Shown piece after piece: positions 44,458-52,438 of a DNA stretch of 64,000 bases (its first letter is position 1; each line of letters opens with the position of its first letter). The position numbers and the translations under genes were made by a program. Below the pieces are notes generated by a model, which was not told the origin of the DNA, did not search any database, and saw only the letters and a program-made list of their open reading frames with translations. Source of the DNA: Exiguobacterium aurantiacum (GTDB taxonomy: Bacteria; Bacillota; Bacilli; Exiguobacteriales; Exiguobacteriaceae); the NCBI RefSeq assembly GCF_024362205.1, contig NZ_CP101462.1, positions 2,627,001-2,691,000 on the forward strand, given 5' to 3'.

Positions 44458-44616
44458 CTACAACACGATAAACCCGACCGTCAACACCCCATATAAGAAA
44501 CCGAGCACAATCACACTGATGGCGATCGACTTATATTGCGGATATTTATGTAACACGACCGCTCCGGCGATGACGTGAATAAACGCGACGATGAACGTCA
44601 CAATCGCAAAACCCAT
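44458..44616 (-). CDS. Small two-helix membrane protein
   Basis: 52 residues from the ATG at 44616 (GCGAGGAA upstream); the longer frame has no site. Helices at about 3-20 and 29-51, short KYPQYKS loop between. Not recognised. The gene stands alone between two intergenic gaps. Confidence 0.6.
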   Translation of the reverse strand: MGFAIVTFIVAFIHVIAGAVVLHKYPQYKSIAISVIVLGFLYGVLTVGFIVL

Positions 44617-44733
44617 TGGTTCATTCCTCGCTTTCAAATAAATAAATAGAAAATCATGGGAATTCATCCGTTTCCCGGTACAATAAAGACTGCATTCATT
44701 ATATCAATTCTCAGAAAGAAGGCACATCCCATC

Positions 44734-45093
44734 ATGAATTATTCACGTACCGATCTATCGACAGAGGAAATGCTCCTCGTCAACAGCGAAGTCGAGAAAA
44801 AGAAACGCAATCTCGTCGTCGCGTACTTACTTTGGTTCTTCCTCGGCGGCTTTGGTGCTCACCGCTTCTATTTCAAGAAAACCGGTAGCGCCCTCGCGAT
44901 GCTTGCTCTCACGGTCGGGTCTATCGTCCTTACGGTTGTGTTGATTGGTTTTGTCGGACTGTTCGTCGCCGGCATTTGGGCGCTCGTCGACGCGTTCCTC
45001 ATGCCAGGCTGGCAACAACGCGAAGTCGAAGCCATCGAGCGCGAGACGATCGAGTCGTTGAAGACTCGCTCTGAGCGTCAAGCTGCCTTTTAA
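44734..45093 (+). CDS. TM2 domain protein
   Basis: 119 residues. Charged head, then the TM2 pattern KKRNLVVAYLLWFFLGGFGAHRFYFKKTGSALAML (G-G-F-G-x-H-R-F-Y), a second helix, and DAFLMPGWQQREV. TM2 proteins are small membrane proteins of unclear role. ATG at 44734; a purine-rich AGAAGG lies about 12 bases upstream. Monocistronic with its own terminator. Confidence 0.85.
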   Translation: MNYSRTDLSTEEMLLVNSEVEKKKRNLVVAYLLWFFLGGFGAHRFYFKKTGSALAMLALTVGSIVLTVVLIGFVGLFVAGIWALVDAFLMPGWQQREVEAIERETIESLKTRSERQAAF

Positions 45094-45098
45094 CGACC

Positions 45099-45130
45099 AA
45101 GACGGTCACGCCAACGCGTGACCGTCTTTT
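45099..45130. terminator. Terminator between convergent TM2 and Rossmann-fold genes
   Basis: AAGACGGTCACG pairs with CGTGACCGTCTT, T-run after. Confidence 0.82.
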
Positions 45131-45133
45131 CTG

Positions 45134-45718
45134 TTAGAAGCTATTCTCTTTCAAGTAAAACGCGAAGTTCCGGTGCTTCCGTTCTTTCGTCGCGTAATGA
45201 ATCCATAGCCAAGCGAGCGACTCGAGCTCACGTGCCAGCTTCAAGTGACGGAGCGTATGGGCATCGAAGCCGATCTTCGAGGCGAGGTCTTGGACGGCCC
45301 GAACCGACTCCTGCTCGTCTCCGGCGATGAACATCATCGACATGTTCGGGTTCTCCAAGTTCTCGACGCCGGTCTGGTTGAACGCCTTGACGATGCGGAC
45401 GTGCGGCGCGAGTTCTTGCAGATGTTCGGCCCCTGATTTCCCTTCCGGCCGCTCGATTGCGTCAAACTCTTTGGCAATCGGATTCGTCACGTCGATGACG
45501 ATTTTGTCGTCCAAGTCTCGGAGCGATTGAATCAAATCGATCGCTGCCGCGAACGGCGTCGTCATTAACAAGATTTGCGCGTTCGACGCCACTTCTTGGA
45601 GCGACATCGTCCCCTCGCGCTCCGAGCGCGTCCCGTACAACACTTCATAGCCGACATCTTCAAACTTGCGTCCGAGCGTCCGCCCGACTTTCCCTGCTCC
45701 TAAAATACCAATCTTCAT
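45134..45718 (-). CDS. NADPH-dependent F420-reductase-like oxidoreductase (Rossmann fold)
   Basis: 194 residues: MKIGILGAGKVGRTLGRKFEDVGYEVLYGTRSE is the NADP-binding head (G-x-G-x-V-G, with R-S in place of an acidic residue, favouring NADP), LLMTTPFAAAIDLI and VIDVTNPI typical of the YpsA/NPNAR type. The end (LELESLAWLWIHYA) fits the family. The cofactor or substrate is uncertain since Bacillales usually lack F420; the family name comes from the archaeal member. ATG after AAGGGGAGTC. Confidence 0.78.
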   Translation of the reverse strand: MKIGILGAGKVGRTLGRKFEDVGYEVLYGTRSEREGTMSLQEVASNAQILLMTTPFAAAIDLIQSLRDLDDKIVIDVTNPIAKEFDAIERPEGKSGAEHLQELAPHVRIVKAFNQTGVENLENPNMSMMFIAGDEQESVRAVQDLASKIGFDAHTLRHLKLARELESLAWLWIHYATKERKHRNFAFYLKENSF

Positions 45719-45734
45719 GTATAACGACTCCCCT

Positions 45735-46208
45735 TCACAGTTCTTCGTCCGTCCGTGTCACCGTGCCGCCAAGTTCCTCCGCAAGTCCATCGAGCACCGA
45801 GTGGTCGAACTCTTCCCCGATTGCCATTACCCCGGTCTGACCGGGCTCGATATTCCCGACTGTCCGTTTGAACGTCTCTTGAATGCTTTGGACGTGTTTC
45901 AAGTCTTTCGTTCCTCCGATGAGTCCCCCCGTGAGCGTCCCGAACAGGATCCCGAACGGCCCACCGAGAATCCCGACAGCCATCCCGATCAAGGCGCCTT
46001 TCGTCGACTTGTTCGTCGGCGTCAGTTGGACGGCGTCCTCGAACGAGAAGGCGCCATTGTCCTCACGTTTGATGACGACGAGTTGTTCGAACCCGACGAG
46101 CCCTTCGGCGTGGTACTTCTTCAACTTGCTGAACGCTTGATACGAGATGGACTCCTCTGGAAACGTGAACGTGACGATATGGTACGGTTGTTTTTCCTTC
46201 TTGGCCAT
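45735..46208 (-). CDS. DUF1269-like membrane protein
   Basis: 157 residues from the ATG at 46208 after AAAGGAGGAG. Acidic N-terminal domain (YHIVTFTFPEESISYQAFSKLKK...VVIKREDNGAFSFEDAVQLTP), a central glycine-rich membrane region (KGALIGMAVGILGGPFGILFGTLTGGLIGGTKD) and an acidic end (ELGGTVTRTDEEL). The glycine-rich pattern is diagnostic of DUF1269 proteins, which have no known function. Followed 16 bases later by the Rossmann gene. Confidence 0.8.
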   Translation of the reverse strand: MAKKEKQPYHIVTFTFPEESISYQAFSKLKKYHAEGLVGFEQLVVIKREDNGAFSFEDAVQLTPTNKSTKGALIGMAVGILGGPFGILFGTLTGGLIGGTKDLKHVQSIQETFKRTVGNIEPGQTGVMAIGEEFDHSVLDGLAEELGGTVTRTDEEL

Positions 46209-46276
46209 TTTGGCTCCTCCTTTGACAGGACCAGGTGACACATCAGCTTTCTCTTACCACTTCCCCGGCTTCAGGC

Positions 46277-46305
46277 GAAAAAAAACCTAGTCCGAGGACT
46301 AGGTC
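46277..46305 (-). terminator. Terminator of the siderophore importer operon
   Basis: On the minus strand CCTAGTCC pairs with GGACTAGG, followed by TTTTTTTT. The stop codon of the ATPase gene is within the stem. Confidence 0.85.
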
Positions 46306-47111
46306 GTGGGTGGCCGTTTCTCATTCAGTTCGTAATGCGAATACGGGATGCAGAGCGGCGTGCCATAGAGCGGGTCTTCCGTCACGACAACTTTCAAACC
46401 GAAGACGTCCTGCATGAACGCCTCGTCGACGACATCGTTCGGACTTCCCTGGCGATAGACGTTCTCACCGGCGAGCGCGATGACATGGTCGGCGTAGCGA
46501 CAGGCGAGATGCAAGTCGTGGAGCACCATGATGATCGTCTTCCCTTCTAACCGGTTCAACCGATACATCAAGTCGAGGATCTCGATTTGGTGCGACATGT
46601 CGAGATACGTCGTCGGCTCGTCGAGGAGAATCGTCTCCGACTCTTGGGCCAAGGCGAGCGCGATCCAGACGCGTTGCTTCTGCCCGCCTGATAAGTTGCT
46701 GACGAGCGTGTCCCGAAGCGAGACCGTGTCCGTGAAGGCGAGTGCCCGCTCGACGGCACGTTCGTCGTCTTCTGAGTAGCGCTTGAAGAACGTCTGATAC
46801 GGATAACGGCCGAACCGGACGAGCTGTTCGACGGTCAATCCGTCCGGCGCGACGTTCACTTGCGGCATGAACGCCATGAGCCGGGCCGCCTCTTTCGCCC
46901 GATACGCAGTAAGCGGCTTGTCACGGAAGGCGATGGCCCCGCCTAACGCGTCCCGTTGCCGGGCGAGCGTCGACAAGAGCGTCGACTTGCCGCACCCGTT
47001 CGCCCCTAACAGCACTGTGATTTTGCCGTGTGGAATCGAGAACGTCAAGTCGTCGAGCACAATCTTCTGTTCATAGCCGATGGCGACTTGTTGTAAATCA
47101 AATGTATTCAT
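46299..47111 (-). CDS. Iron-siderophore ABC importer ATP-binding protein
   Basis: 270 residues, FecE/FhuC type. Walker A GANGCGKST, signature LSGGQKQRV, Walker B ETILLDEPTTYLDM, and MVLHDLHLACRYADHVIALAG with the H-loop. The block SHQIEILDLMYRLNR is common in this subfamily. Energises uptake through the two permeases upstream, with which it overlaps (4 bases). Fur-regulated operon is likely since a Fur box lies in the divergent promoter region. Confidence 0.93.
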   Translation of the reverse strand: MNTFDLQQVAIGYEQKIVLDDLTFSIPHGKITVLLGANGCGKSTLLSTLARQRDALGGAIAFRDKPLTAYRAKEAARLMAFMPQVNVAPDGLTVEQLVRFGRYPYQTFFKRYSEDDERAVERALAFTDTVSLRDTLVSNLSGGQKQRVWIALALAQESETILLDEPTTYLDMSHQIEILDLMYRLNRLEGKTIIMVLHDLHLACRYADHVIALAGENVYRQGSPNDVVDEAFMQDVFGLKVVVTEDPLYGTPLCIPYSHYELNEKRPPTT

Positions 47112-48154
47112 CTCATGCTTCCTTTCATCATCCGGCGAAGTAAATAGAAGAAGTACGGCGCACCGATAACGGCTGTCATGACACCGGTTCGCAGTTCATA
47201 CGGATAAAAGATTGTCCGCGCGAGCACGTCCGCCAAGACGACGATCGTCGCCCCGACGAGTAACGTCGCCCAAATGTACGGTAGCTTCAAGCCTTGGCGG
47301 GCGATGTGTGGCGCCATCAGTCCGACGAAGCCAATCGCTCCGACAAACGCGACCCCGATTCCGGCAAGGAGACACGATAAGAGCAAAGTCCCACGCTGTG
47401 TCCCCCGGACCGGTACACCGATGCTCGTCGCGACCGCCTCGCTAATGTGGAGCGGGCGGACATGCCGTTCAATCAAGAAGGCGGCGAGCAAGAACAGCAT
47501 CGCGAGCGGGACCATGATTTTCAGTTGATTCCATGTCGCCGCATAGACCGTACCGGTGAGCCATTGTTGGATGTCGTTCTTCCGGTACACGTTGGAGGCG
47601 AGCATCATGAACTGGACGATCCCTTGCGAGAAGATGCTAATCCCGATTCCGATCAACGCGAGTCGGACCGGTGGGACGCCCCGTTTCAATAGATAAAATA
47701 AAAACGCACCGACCGTGAGCGCGCCGGCGAACGAGGCGAGCGGGATATAGGCGAGCGGGACGGACAGTTGGTTCGTCCGCTCATCGGTGAAGACGGTGAA
47801 GAACGTCGCCGTCGCCACCCCGGCTCCGCCGACGATGCCGAAAATCTCCGGCGAGGCGAGTTCATTTTTAATGGTGAGCTGTAACAAGTGTCCACTGACC
47901 GCGAGACACGCCCCGGCCGTGATGGCCATGAGGACGCGAGGCATCCGAAACTCGAATACGACGAGCTCCGCGAACGCGTCACCCGAACCGAGGAACAGTG
48001 ACCCGAGCGACCATGGGGTCAAAAACGTGTCCCCGATGGCGAGTCCCAAATAGAAGGCGATGAACAGGCCGGTAAGGAGCGCGACCGCGAGCACGATTTC
48101 CCGTTTCCGGAGCGTGAACGAGAACGGACCTTTTCGAAAACTATATGATTTCAT
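47108..48154 (-). CDS. Iron-siderophore ABC importer permease (FecCD family)
   Basis: 348 residues, about nine to ten helices. Family landmarks: FRMPRVLMAITAGACLAVSGHLLQ (helix 2 region), SPEIFGIVGGAG, and GAIGFVGLMAPHIAR (the coupling loop contacting the ATPase). It pairs with the neighbouring permease as a heterodimer. Overlaps both neighbours by 4 bases. Confidence 0.93.
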   Translation of the reverse strand: MKSYSFRKGPFSFTLRKREIVLAVALLTGLFIAFYLGLAIGDTFLTPWSLGSLFLGSGDAFAELVVFEFRMPRVLMAITAGACLAVSGHLLQLTIKNELASPEIFGIVGGAGVATATFFTVFTDERTNQLSVPLAYIPLASFAGALTVGAFLFYLLKRGVPPVRLALIGIGISIFSQGIVQFMMLASNVYRKNDIQQWLTGTVYAATWNQLKIMVPLAMLFLLAAFLIERHVRPLHISEAVATSIGVPVRGTQRGTLLLSCLLAGIGVAFVGAIGFVGLMAPHIARQGLKLPYIWATLLVGATIVVLADVLARTIFYPYELRTGVMTAVIGAPYFFYLLRRMMKGSMR

Positions 48155-49128
48155 GATTTAAAGACTCCTTGTCTGGCGCTGACGAGATAGATGAAGAAGG
48201 CGCCCCCGATGACGGCGAGCACGACGCCGACGGTCACTTCTCGTGGGAACAGGACGAGTCGTCCGAAGATGTCGGCCGCTAAGAGCAACACACTCCCGAG
48301 GAGCGCACTCCCCGCGAGCCGGGCGAAGAACGCCGTGCCGAACAGGTAGCGCGCGAGATGCGGGGCCAGCAAGCCGACGAAGGCGATGGGACCTGCGAGC
48401 GCGACTCCGAACGCCGACAAGACGACGGCGAGCGTGACGGCGACGAACTTGATGACGCCGACGTTTTGACCGAGCGACCGGGCGACCTGGTCACCGAGCG
48501 ACAGCGTCTCGAGCTCTTTACTGATGAGGAGGACGCAGAAACTCGCGACAACCATCCACGGCAATAACGTCGTGACGAGTTCGAGCGAGCGGCCCGCGAC
48601 CGATCCCGTCAACCAGAACAGCACTTCATCTAGTGCACCTTCCTCGTATGCGATAATCGATTGCGTGAACGAGCTGAACAGTGCCGCGAGCGATGCCCCG
48701 GCGAGTGTCATATACATGACGTTGCCCCCGTTCGCACTGAGGAGATAGACGATGACCCCAGCGATAAAGGCTCCGACGAGCGCGGCCGATGTGAACGAGG
48801 CGATGCTGCTGAAGCCGAACAGCGTCACGAGGACGATGGCCAGGCTCGCACCTGCATTGACCGCCAATATGTCTGGTGACGCGAGCGGGTTACGGGTCAC
48901 GAGTTGGAACAGCAATCCGGCGAGTCCGAGCACGCTGCCGACGAGGAGCGCGACGACGGTGCGCGAGACGCGATTGTCCTCGAGTGCAATCATCGCTTGC
49001 GACGACGCATCTGTTCCGAGCGCGAGCACGTCTTGATGGCCGACCGGGATGACCCCGACCCGTAGACTGATATAACTCAATATAGGTAACGCGATGATCA
49101 AGGCGAATAATTTGATCCATGGTTTCAT
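48151..49128 (-). CDS. Iron-siderophore ABC importer permease (FecCD family)
   Basis: 325 residues from the ATG at 49128 after AAGTGAG (an ATG directly before it is an alternative). SRTVVALLVGSVLGLAGLLFQ, SPDILAVNAGA and GPIAFVGLLAPHLAR mark FecCD permeases. First gene of the minus-strand operon permease-permease-ATPase; the binding protein is on the opposite strand across a Fur-box promoter. Confidence 0.92.
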   Translation of the reverse strand: MKPWIKLFALIIALPILSYISLRVGVIPVGHQDVLALGTDASSQAMIALEDNRVSRTVVALLVGSVLGLAGLLFQLVTRNPLASPDILAVNAGASLAIVLVTLFGFSSIASFTSAALVGAFIAGVIVYLLSANGGNVMYMTLAGASLAALFSSFTQSIIAYEEGALDEVLFWLTGSVAGRSLELVTTLLPWMVVASFCVLLISKELETLSLGDQVARSLGQNVGVIKFVAVTLAVVLSAFGVALAGPIAFVGLLAPHLARYLFGTAFFARLAGSALLGSVLLLAADIFGRLVLFPREVTVGVVLAVIGGAFFIYLVSARQGVFKS

Positions 49129-49186
49129 CATTTGCTCACTTCTTTCCTCTCCTACCATAGCAAAATCTCGCTGTCAGAAAAAGGGG

Positions 49187-49216
49187 TTGACAGTGAGAAT
49201 CATTATCATTTATAGT
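49187..49216 (+). promoter_or_regulatory. Fur-box promoter of the siderophore-binding protein gene
   Basis: TTGACA (49187-49192), 18 bases, TATAGT (49211-49216). Within it, GACAGTGAGAATCATTATC (49189-49207) matches the 19-bp Fur consensus at 16 positions. A repressor bound here would cover the promoter and could also act on the divergent permease operon. Confidence 0.85.
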
Positions 49217-49256
49217 CAGGGAGGAAATCTTACTATACAGAGGAGACTTTATACAT

Positions 49257-50192
49257 ATGAAGAAGTTTGTGTTAGCACTACTCACGCTCTGCCTCACGGT
49301 CGTCCTCGCTGCTTGCGGCGGGTCAGAGGAGACGAGCAACTCGAACGATTCAGCAGAAACAGAGACGCGGACGGTCGAGCACGCCATGGGCACGGCTGAA
49401 GTACCGGTCGAACCGAAACGTGTCGTCGTCTTGACGAACGAAGGAACCGAAGCACTCATCGCCCTCGGCGTCAAACAAGTCGGTGCCGTCAAATCATGGA
49501 ACGGTGACCCGTGGTACCCGCACATCGAGTCAGAAATGACAGATGTGACTGAAGTCGGGACGGAGAGCGAGGTCAACCTCGAAGCAATCGCGAAACTCGA
49601 GCCGGATCTCATCATCGGAACGAAACTCCGCCAAGAGAACATTTACGACAAGTTGAACGCCATCGCGCCGACGGTCATGTCGGAGACGCTCAAAGGCGAC
49701 TGGCAAGAGAACTTCGCACTTTATGCGAACGCCCTCAACCTTGAGGACAAAGGGAAAGACGTCTTGGCTGACTATGAACAGCACGTCGAAGATACGAAAG
49801 CCGAGCTCGGCGACGCTGTGAACAAAGAGCTCTCGGTCGTACGCTTCCTTCCTGGCGCGTCACGCATCTACTTCACGGACAGCTTCTCAGGTGTCATCCT
49901 AGGGGATGTCGGCATCAAACGCCCGGCGTCACAAGACCGCACCGAGTTCGCTGAAGAGATCACGATGGAACGCATCCCAGAGATGGACGGCGACCATATC
50001 GTCTACTTCACGTACGGTGGAGCGGATGGATCGAAGACAGCCGAAGAGTGGCAGTCGAATCAACTTTGGAAAGACCTCGACGCCGTCAAGGCCGGCGAAG
50101 TCACCGAAGTGAGCGACGACACGTGGAACACATCGGGCGGCGTCTTGTCAGCCAACGAAGTGCTCGACGAACTCGTCACCATTTTTAAATAA
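49257..50192 (+). CDS. Iron-siderophore ABC importer substrate-binding lipoprotein
   Basis: 311 residues. Signal MKKFVLALLTLCLTVVLAAC with lipobox L-A-A-C, lipidated cysteine at 20. The mature protein has the two-lobed helical-backbone-type binding fold: VEPKRVVVLTNEGTEALIALGVKQVGA and LEAIAKLEPDLIIGTK, WKDLDAVKAGEV...SANEVLDEL at the end, all standard for FhuD/YfiY-type. Divergent from its permease-ATPase operon and downstream of a Fur-box promoter. The siderophore is not determined. Confidence 0.93.
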   Translation: MKKFVLALLTLCLTVVLAACGGSEETSNSNDSAETETRTVEHAMGTAEVPVEPKRVVVLTNEGTEALIALGVKQVGAVKSWNGDPWYPHIESEMTDVTEVGTESEVNLEAIAKLEPDLIIGTKLRQENIYDKLNAIAPTVMSETLKGDWQENFALYANALNLEDKGKDVLADYEQHVEDTKAELGDAVNKELSVVRFLPGASRIYFTDSFSGVILGDVGIKRPASQDRTEFAEEITMERIPEMDGDHIVYFTYGGADGSKTAEEWQSNQLWKDLDAVKAGEVTEVSDDTWNTSGGVLSANEVLDELVTIFK

Positions 50193-50195
50193 GCG

Positions 50196-50222
50196 AAAGC
50201 GCGCCAAATCGGCGCGCTTTTT
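50196..50222 (+). terminator. Terminator of the siderophore-binding protein gene
   Basis: AAAGCGCGCC pairs with GGCGCGCTTT around AAATC, followed by TT and a short T-rich tail. Confidence 0.85.
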
Positions 50223-50276
50223 GTTGTCGTCATATGGTAAAATTTTCATATCATAGTTGAGATAGGAGCCACGCTT

Positions 50277-50459
50277 ATGTCACGTCCGCTTCGAAAATCT
50301 GCCACGAACCGCTCGCTCTTTGGGGTCTGTGGTGGCATCGCTGAATACTTCAACTTGTCGCCGCTCGGCGTTCGTCTGCTCTTCCTGATCGTGCCGGGGA
50401 ACTTTCTCATTTATATGATCCTCGCCAACTCGATGAAGGACGCTCCGCGTTACTTATGA
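50277..50459 (+). CDS. PspC domain protein
   Basis: 60 residues. The whole protein is a PspC domain: LRKSATNRSLFGVCGGIAEYFNLSPLGVRLLFLI (GVCGGIAEYF is diagnostic). One helix in the second half. Phage-shock-type membrane-stress or toxin-limiting regulator, but in Firmicutes a short PspC gene without pspA is common and its role is unclear. ATG after ATAGGAG. Monocistronic. Confidence 0.9.
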   Translation: MSRPLRKSATNRSLFGVCGGIAEYFNLSPLGVRLLFLIVPGNFLIYMILANSMKDAPRYL

Positions 50460-50460
50460 A

Positions 50461-50495
50461 AAAAGATTCGAAAGCCGCGGCTTTCGAATCTTTTG
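50461..50495. terminator. Bidirectional terminator
   Basis: AAAAGATTCGAAAGCC pairs with GGCTTTCGAATCTTTT, a long symmetrical stem shared by convergent pspC and nox genes. Confidence 0.87.
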
Positions 50496-50498
50496 CGT

Positions 50499-51845
50499 TT
50501 AAGCGTTCACTTTGTCTTTCATCGCCGCAAGCGCCCCACTGTTGATGAAGTGCCATGGCTTGTTGTAGTGCGGTTGGAAGAAGAAGTCGACGTAAGCGAG
50601 CTCTTCGACCGTCATCTCATTCTGAATGGCGAGCGACAACGTGTTGACCGCTTGCGTCATGTCCGCTTTCGAGAGGACTTGTCCACCGACGACGCGATGG
50701 GTGCCGACTTCATAGACGAGTTTGAACTGGACCGGTTCCGCTGTCGGCATGAACTCCGGACGATACGCGTCTTCGATCACGACGCTCTCGACATCAAGAC
50801 CGAACATGCCGGCCGCCTCTTCCGTGAGACCTGATGAGGCGATGTTCCAATCATACAGGCGGAGACCTGACGTCCCTTGCGTCCCTTGATAACGGACCCG
50901 CGGTGTGATCAAGTTCTCGGCGACGAGCGTACCCATGCGGACCGCGTTCGTCGCGAGCGGGATGTAGGCATGTGTGCGCGCCGGGTTGTAATAGACGGCA
51001 CAGCTGTCACCAGCCGCGAAGACGTCCGGGTTGCTCGTGCGCATATACTCGTCGACGATGATGGCGCCGTTGCCGAGCATGTCGACTTGGCCTTGAAGGA
51101 GTCCCGTGTTCGGACGGAAGCCGACACAGAGGATGACGAGGTCAGCCTCGAACTCTCCTTTGTCGGTCACGACATGCGTGACGTTACCATCTATGCCACG
51201 GAACGCTTCGACCGTCTGGCCGAGCTCGAGGTCGATGCCGCGTGACGTCATATCGGCCTCGAGTTGATCCGTGAACGATTTGTCGAGATATTTGTTCAAG
51301 ATGCGGTCGGCGCTATCGATGAACGTGACGTGTTTGCCGTACACTTCGAACGCCTCGACGAGCTCGACACCGATATAGCCGGCACCGATGACGGCGATGT
51401 TCGTCGCATCGGATGCCCGCTCGATGATGCGCTGGGCGTGCGCATAGTTTTTGCAGAGCTCAATCCCAGTCATCTCGATGCCAGGAAGCGTCGGGACGAT
51501 CGGCCATGAACCAGTCGTTACGATCAAGCGATCGAACGTGTCATAGACGTCTTCTCCCGTGTCGAGGTTTTTCGCATGGACCGTCTTCGCTTCCGTGTCG
51601 ATGTTCAACACGTCGTGCTTCATGCGCATTGTCGCACCAAGTTCTTCGAGCTCGGTCGGTGACGCGTAGAAAAGCTCTTCCGCACGTTTGACGACACCGC
51701 CGACGTGGAGGGCGATCCCACATGAGAGGAAGCTGACATTGTCATTGCGCTCATACACCGTGATGTCGAGATTGTCATGCTTGGCGAGTAATCCTTTGAC
51801 TGCTGCTGTTCCTGCGTGTGTACATCCGATGACTGCGATTTTCAT
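50499..51845 (-). CDS. nox: FAD-dependent NADH oxidase / CoA-disulfide reductase family
   Basis: 448 residues from the ATG at 51845 after AAAGGAGAG; the upstream frame is not supported. FAD head MKIAVIGCTHAGTAA, redox-active cysteine in SFLSCGIALHVGG (Cys42), NADH-binding IAVIGAGYIGVELVEAF, and the end block VDFFFQPHYNKPWHFI. Members are water-forming NADH oxidases or CoA-disulfide reductases with one cysteine-sulfenic acid or CoA-linked cysteine; in aerotolerant Firmicutes Nox regenerates NAD+. Two Rex-box-like sites and a promoter lie upstream, which favours the NADH-oxidase role since Rex senses NADH. Confidence 0.85.
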   Translation of the reverse strand: MKIAVIGCTHAGTAAVKGLLAKHDNLDITVYERNDNVSFLSCGIALHVGGVVKRAEELFYASPTELEELGATMRMKHDVLNIDTEAKTVHAKNLDTGEDVYDTFDRLIVTTGSWPIVPTLPGIEMTGIELCKNYAHAQRIIERASDATNIAVIGAGYIGVELVEAFEVYGKHVTFIDSADRILNKYLDKSFTDQLEADMTSRGIDLELGQTVEAFRGIDGNVTHVVTDKGEFEADLVILCVGFRPNTGLLQGQVDMLGNGAIIVDEYMRTSNPDVFAAGDSCAVYYNPARTHAYIPLATNAVRMGTLVAENLITPRVRYQGTQGTSGLRLYDWNIASSGLTEEAAGMFGLDVESVVIEDAYRPEFMPTAEPVQFKLVYEVGTHRVVGGQVLSKADMTQAVNTLSLAIQNEMTVEELAYVDFFFQPHYNKPWHFINSGALAAMKDKVNA

Positions 51846-51883
51846 ATGGTTGTCTCTCCTTTGAGTGTTAGGCAAGTTAGTCT

Positions 51884-51946
51884 TTGTGATAAATATCACA
51901 TTCACTTTCTGAACTTAGTGTACTATTTCACAAGAAGGTTTGACAA
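51884..51946 (-). promoter_or_regulatory. nox promoter with two Rex-box-like operators
   Basis: On the minus strand TTGTCA (51941-51946), 18 bases, TACACT (51917-51922). TTGTGATAAATATCACAT (51884-51901) is a near-perfect Rex consensus (TTGTGA-N6-TCACAA) downstream of the start. A weaker one, TTGTGAAATAGTACACTA on the minus strand (51916-51933), overlaps the -10. The rex gene lies about 5 kb away in this window. Confidence 0.78.
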
Positions 51947-52002
51947 TCACTTTGCTCACTTTTTCACGTAATTGTGGCGGAAGTTTGAACAGCCTATGTG
52001 AC

Positions 52003-52034
52003 AACAAAAAAACCGTCCCGTAATTGGAACGGTT
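52003..52034 (-). terminator. Terminator of the 52038 gene
   Basis: On the minus strand AACCGTTCC pairs with GGGACGGTT followed by TTTTTTT. Confidence 0.82.
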
Positions 52035-52037
52035 CAC

Positions 52038-52331
52038 TTATGAATTTGTCGTGCGTCGAGCTTTGATCCAGTGATAGATGACGACACCGATATAGGTGAC
52101 GAGACCGATCACGTACAGACTAAAGCCAATCAGGCTCCAGCCCAGTCCGTCCCAACCGCGGACAAAGACGAGGCCGATGAGGAACACCACGTACCCCATC
52201 ACGAGCAGTGTTAACGAGAAGACGAGCTTCCGCATGAATCGCGACTTCAAAAAGTTCACCAGCACAATCAAAAGAATCGTCGTCAACGCGCCGATGATAA
52301 TGAGCGCGTCCCCGTAATATTCCCAAGCCAT
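52038..52331 (-). CDS. Small three-helix membrane protein
   Basis: 97 residues from the ATG at 52331 after AGGGGGAG; the longer frame is not supported. Helices at about 9-25, 32-54 and 62-84, with GWDGLGWSLIGFSLYVIGLV as the third. C-terminus basic (HWIKARRTTNS). Not recognised. Single-gene unit with terminator. Confidence 0.7.
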   Translation of the reverse strand: MAWEYYGDALIIIGALTTILLIVLVNFLKSRFMRKLVFSLTLLVMGYVVFLIGLVFVRGWDGLGWSLIGFSLYVIGLVTYIGVVIYHWIKARRTTNS

Positions 52332-52400
52332 CGCTTCTCCCCCTGACCTATTGTTTGATTGGCTCCATCGTATCACGTCCTCCCCCTGTTCCCCATCTCT

Positions 52401-52433
52401 AAAAAAAGCCATCCGCATCATCGCGAATGACTT
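52401..52433 (-). terminator. Terminator of the large secreted protein gene
   Basis: On the minus strand AG.CAT.CGC pairs with GCG.ATG.CT around GATGAT, followed by TTTTTTT. Confidence 0.7.
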
Positions 52434-52438
52434 CTTTG

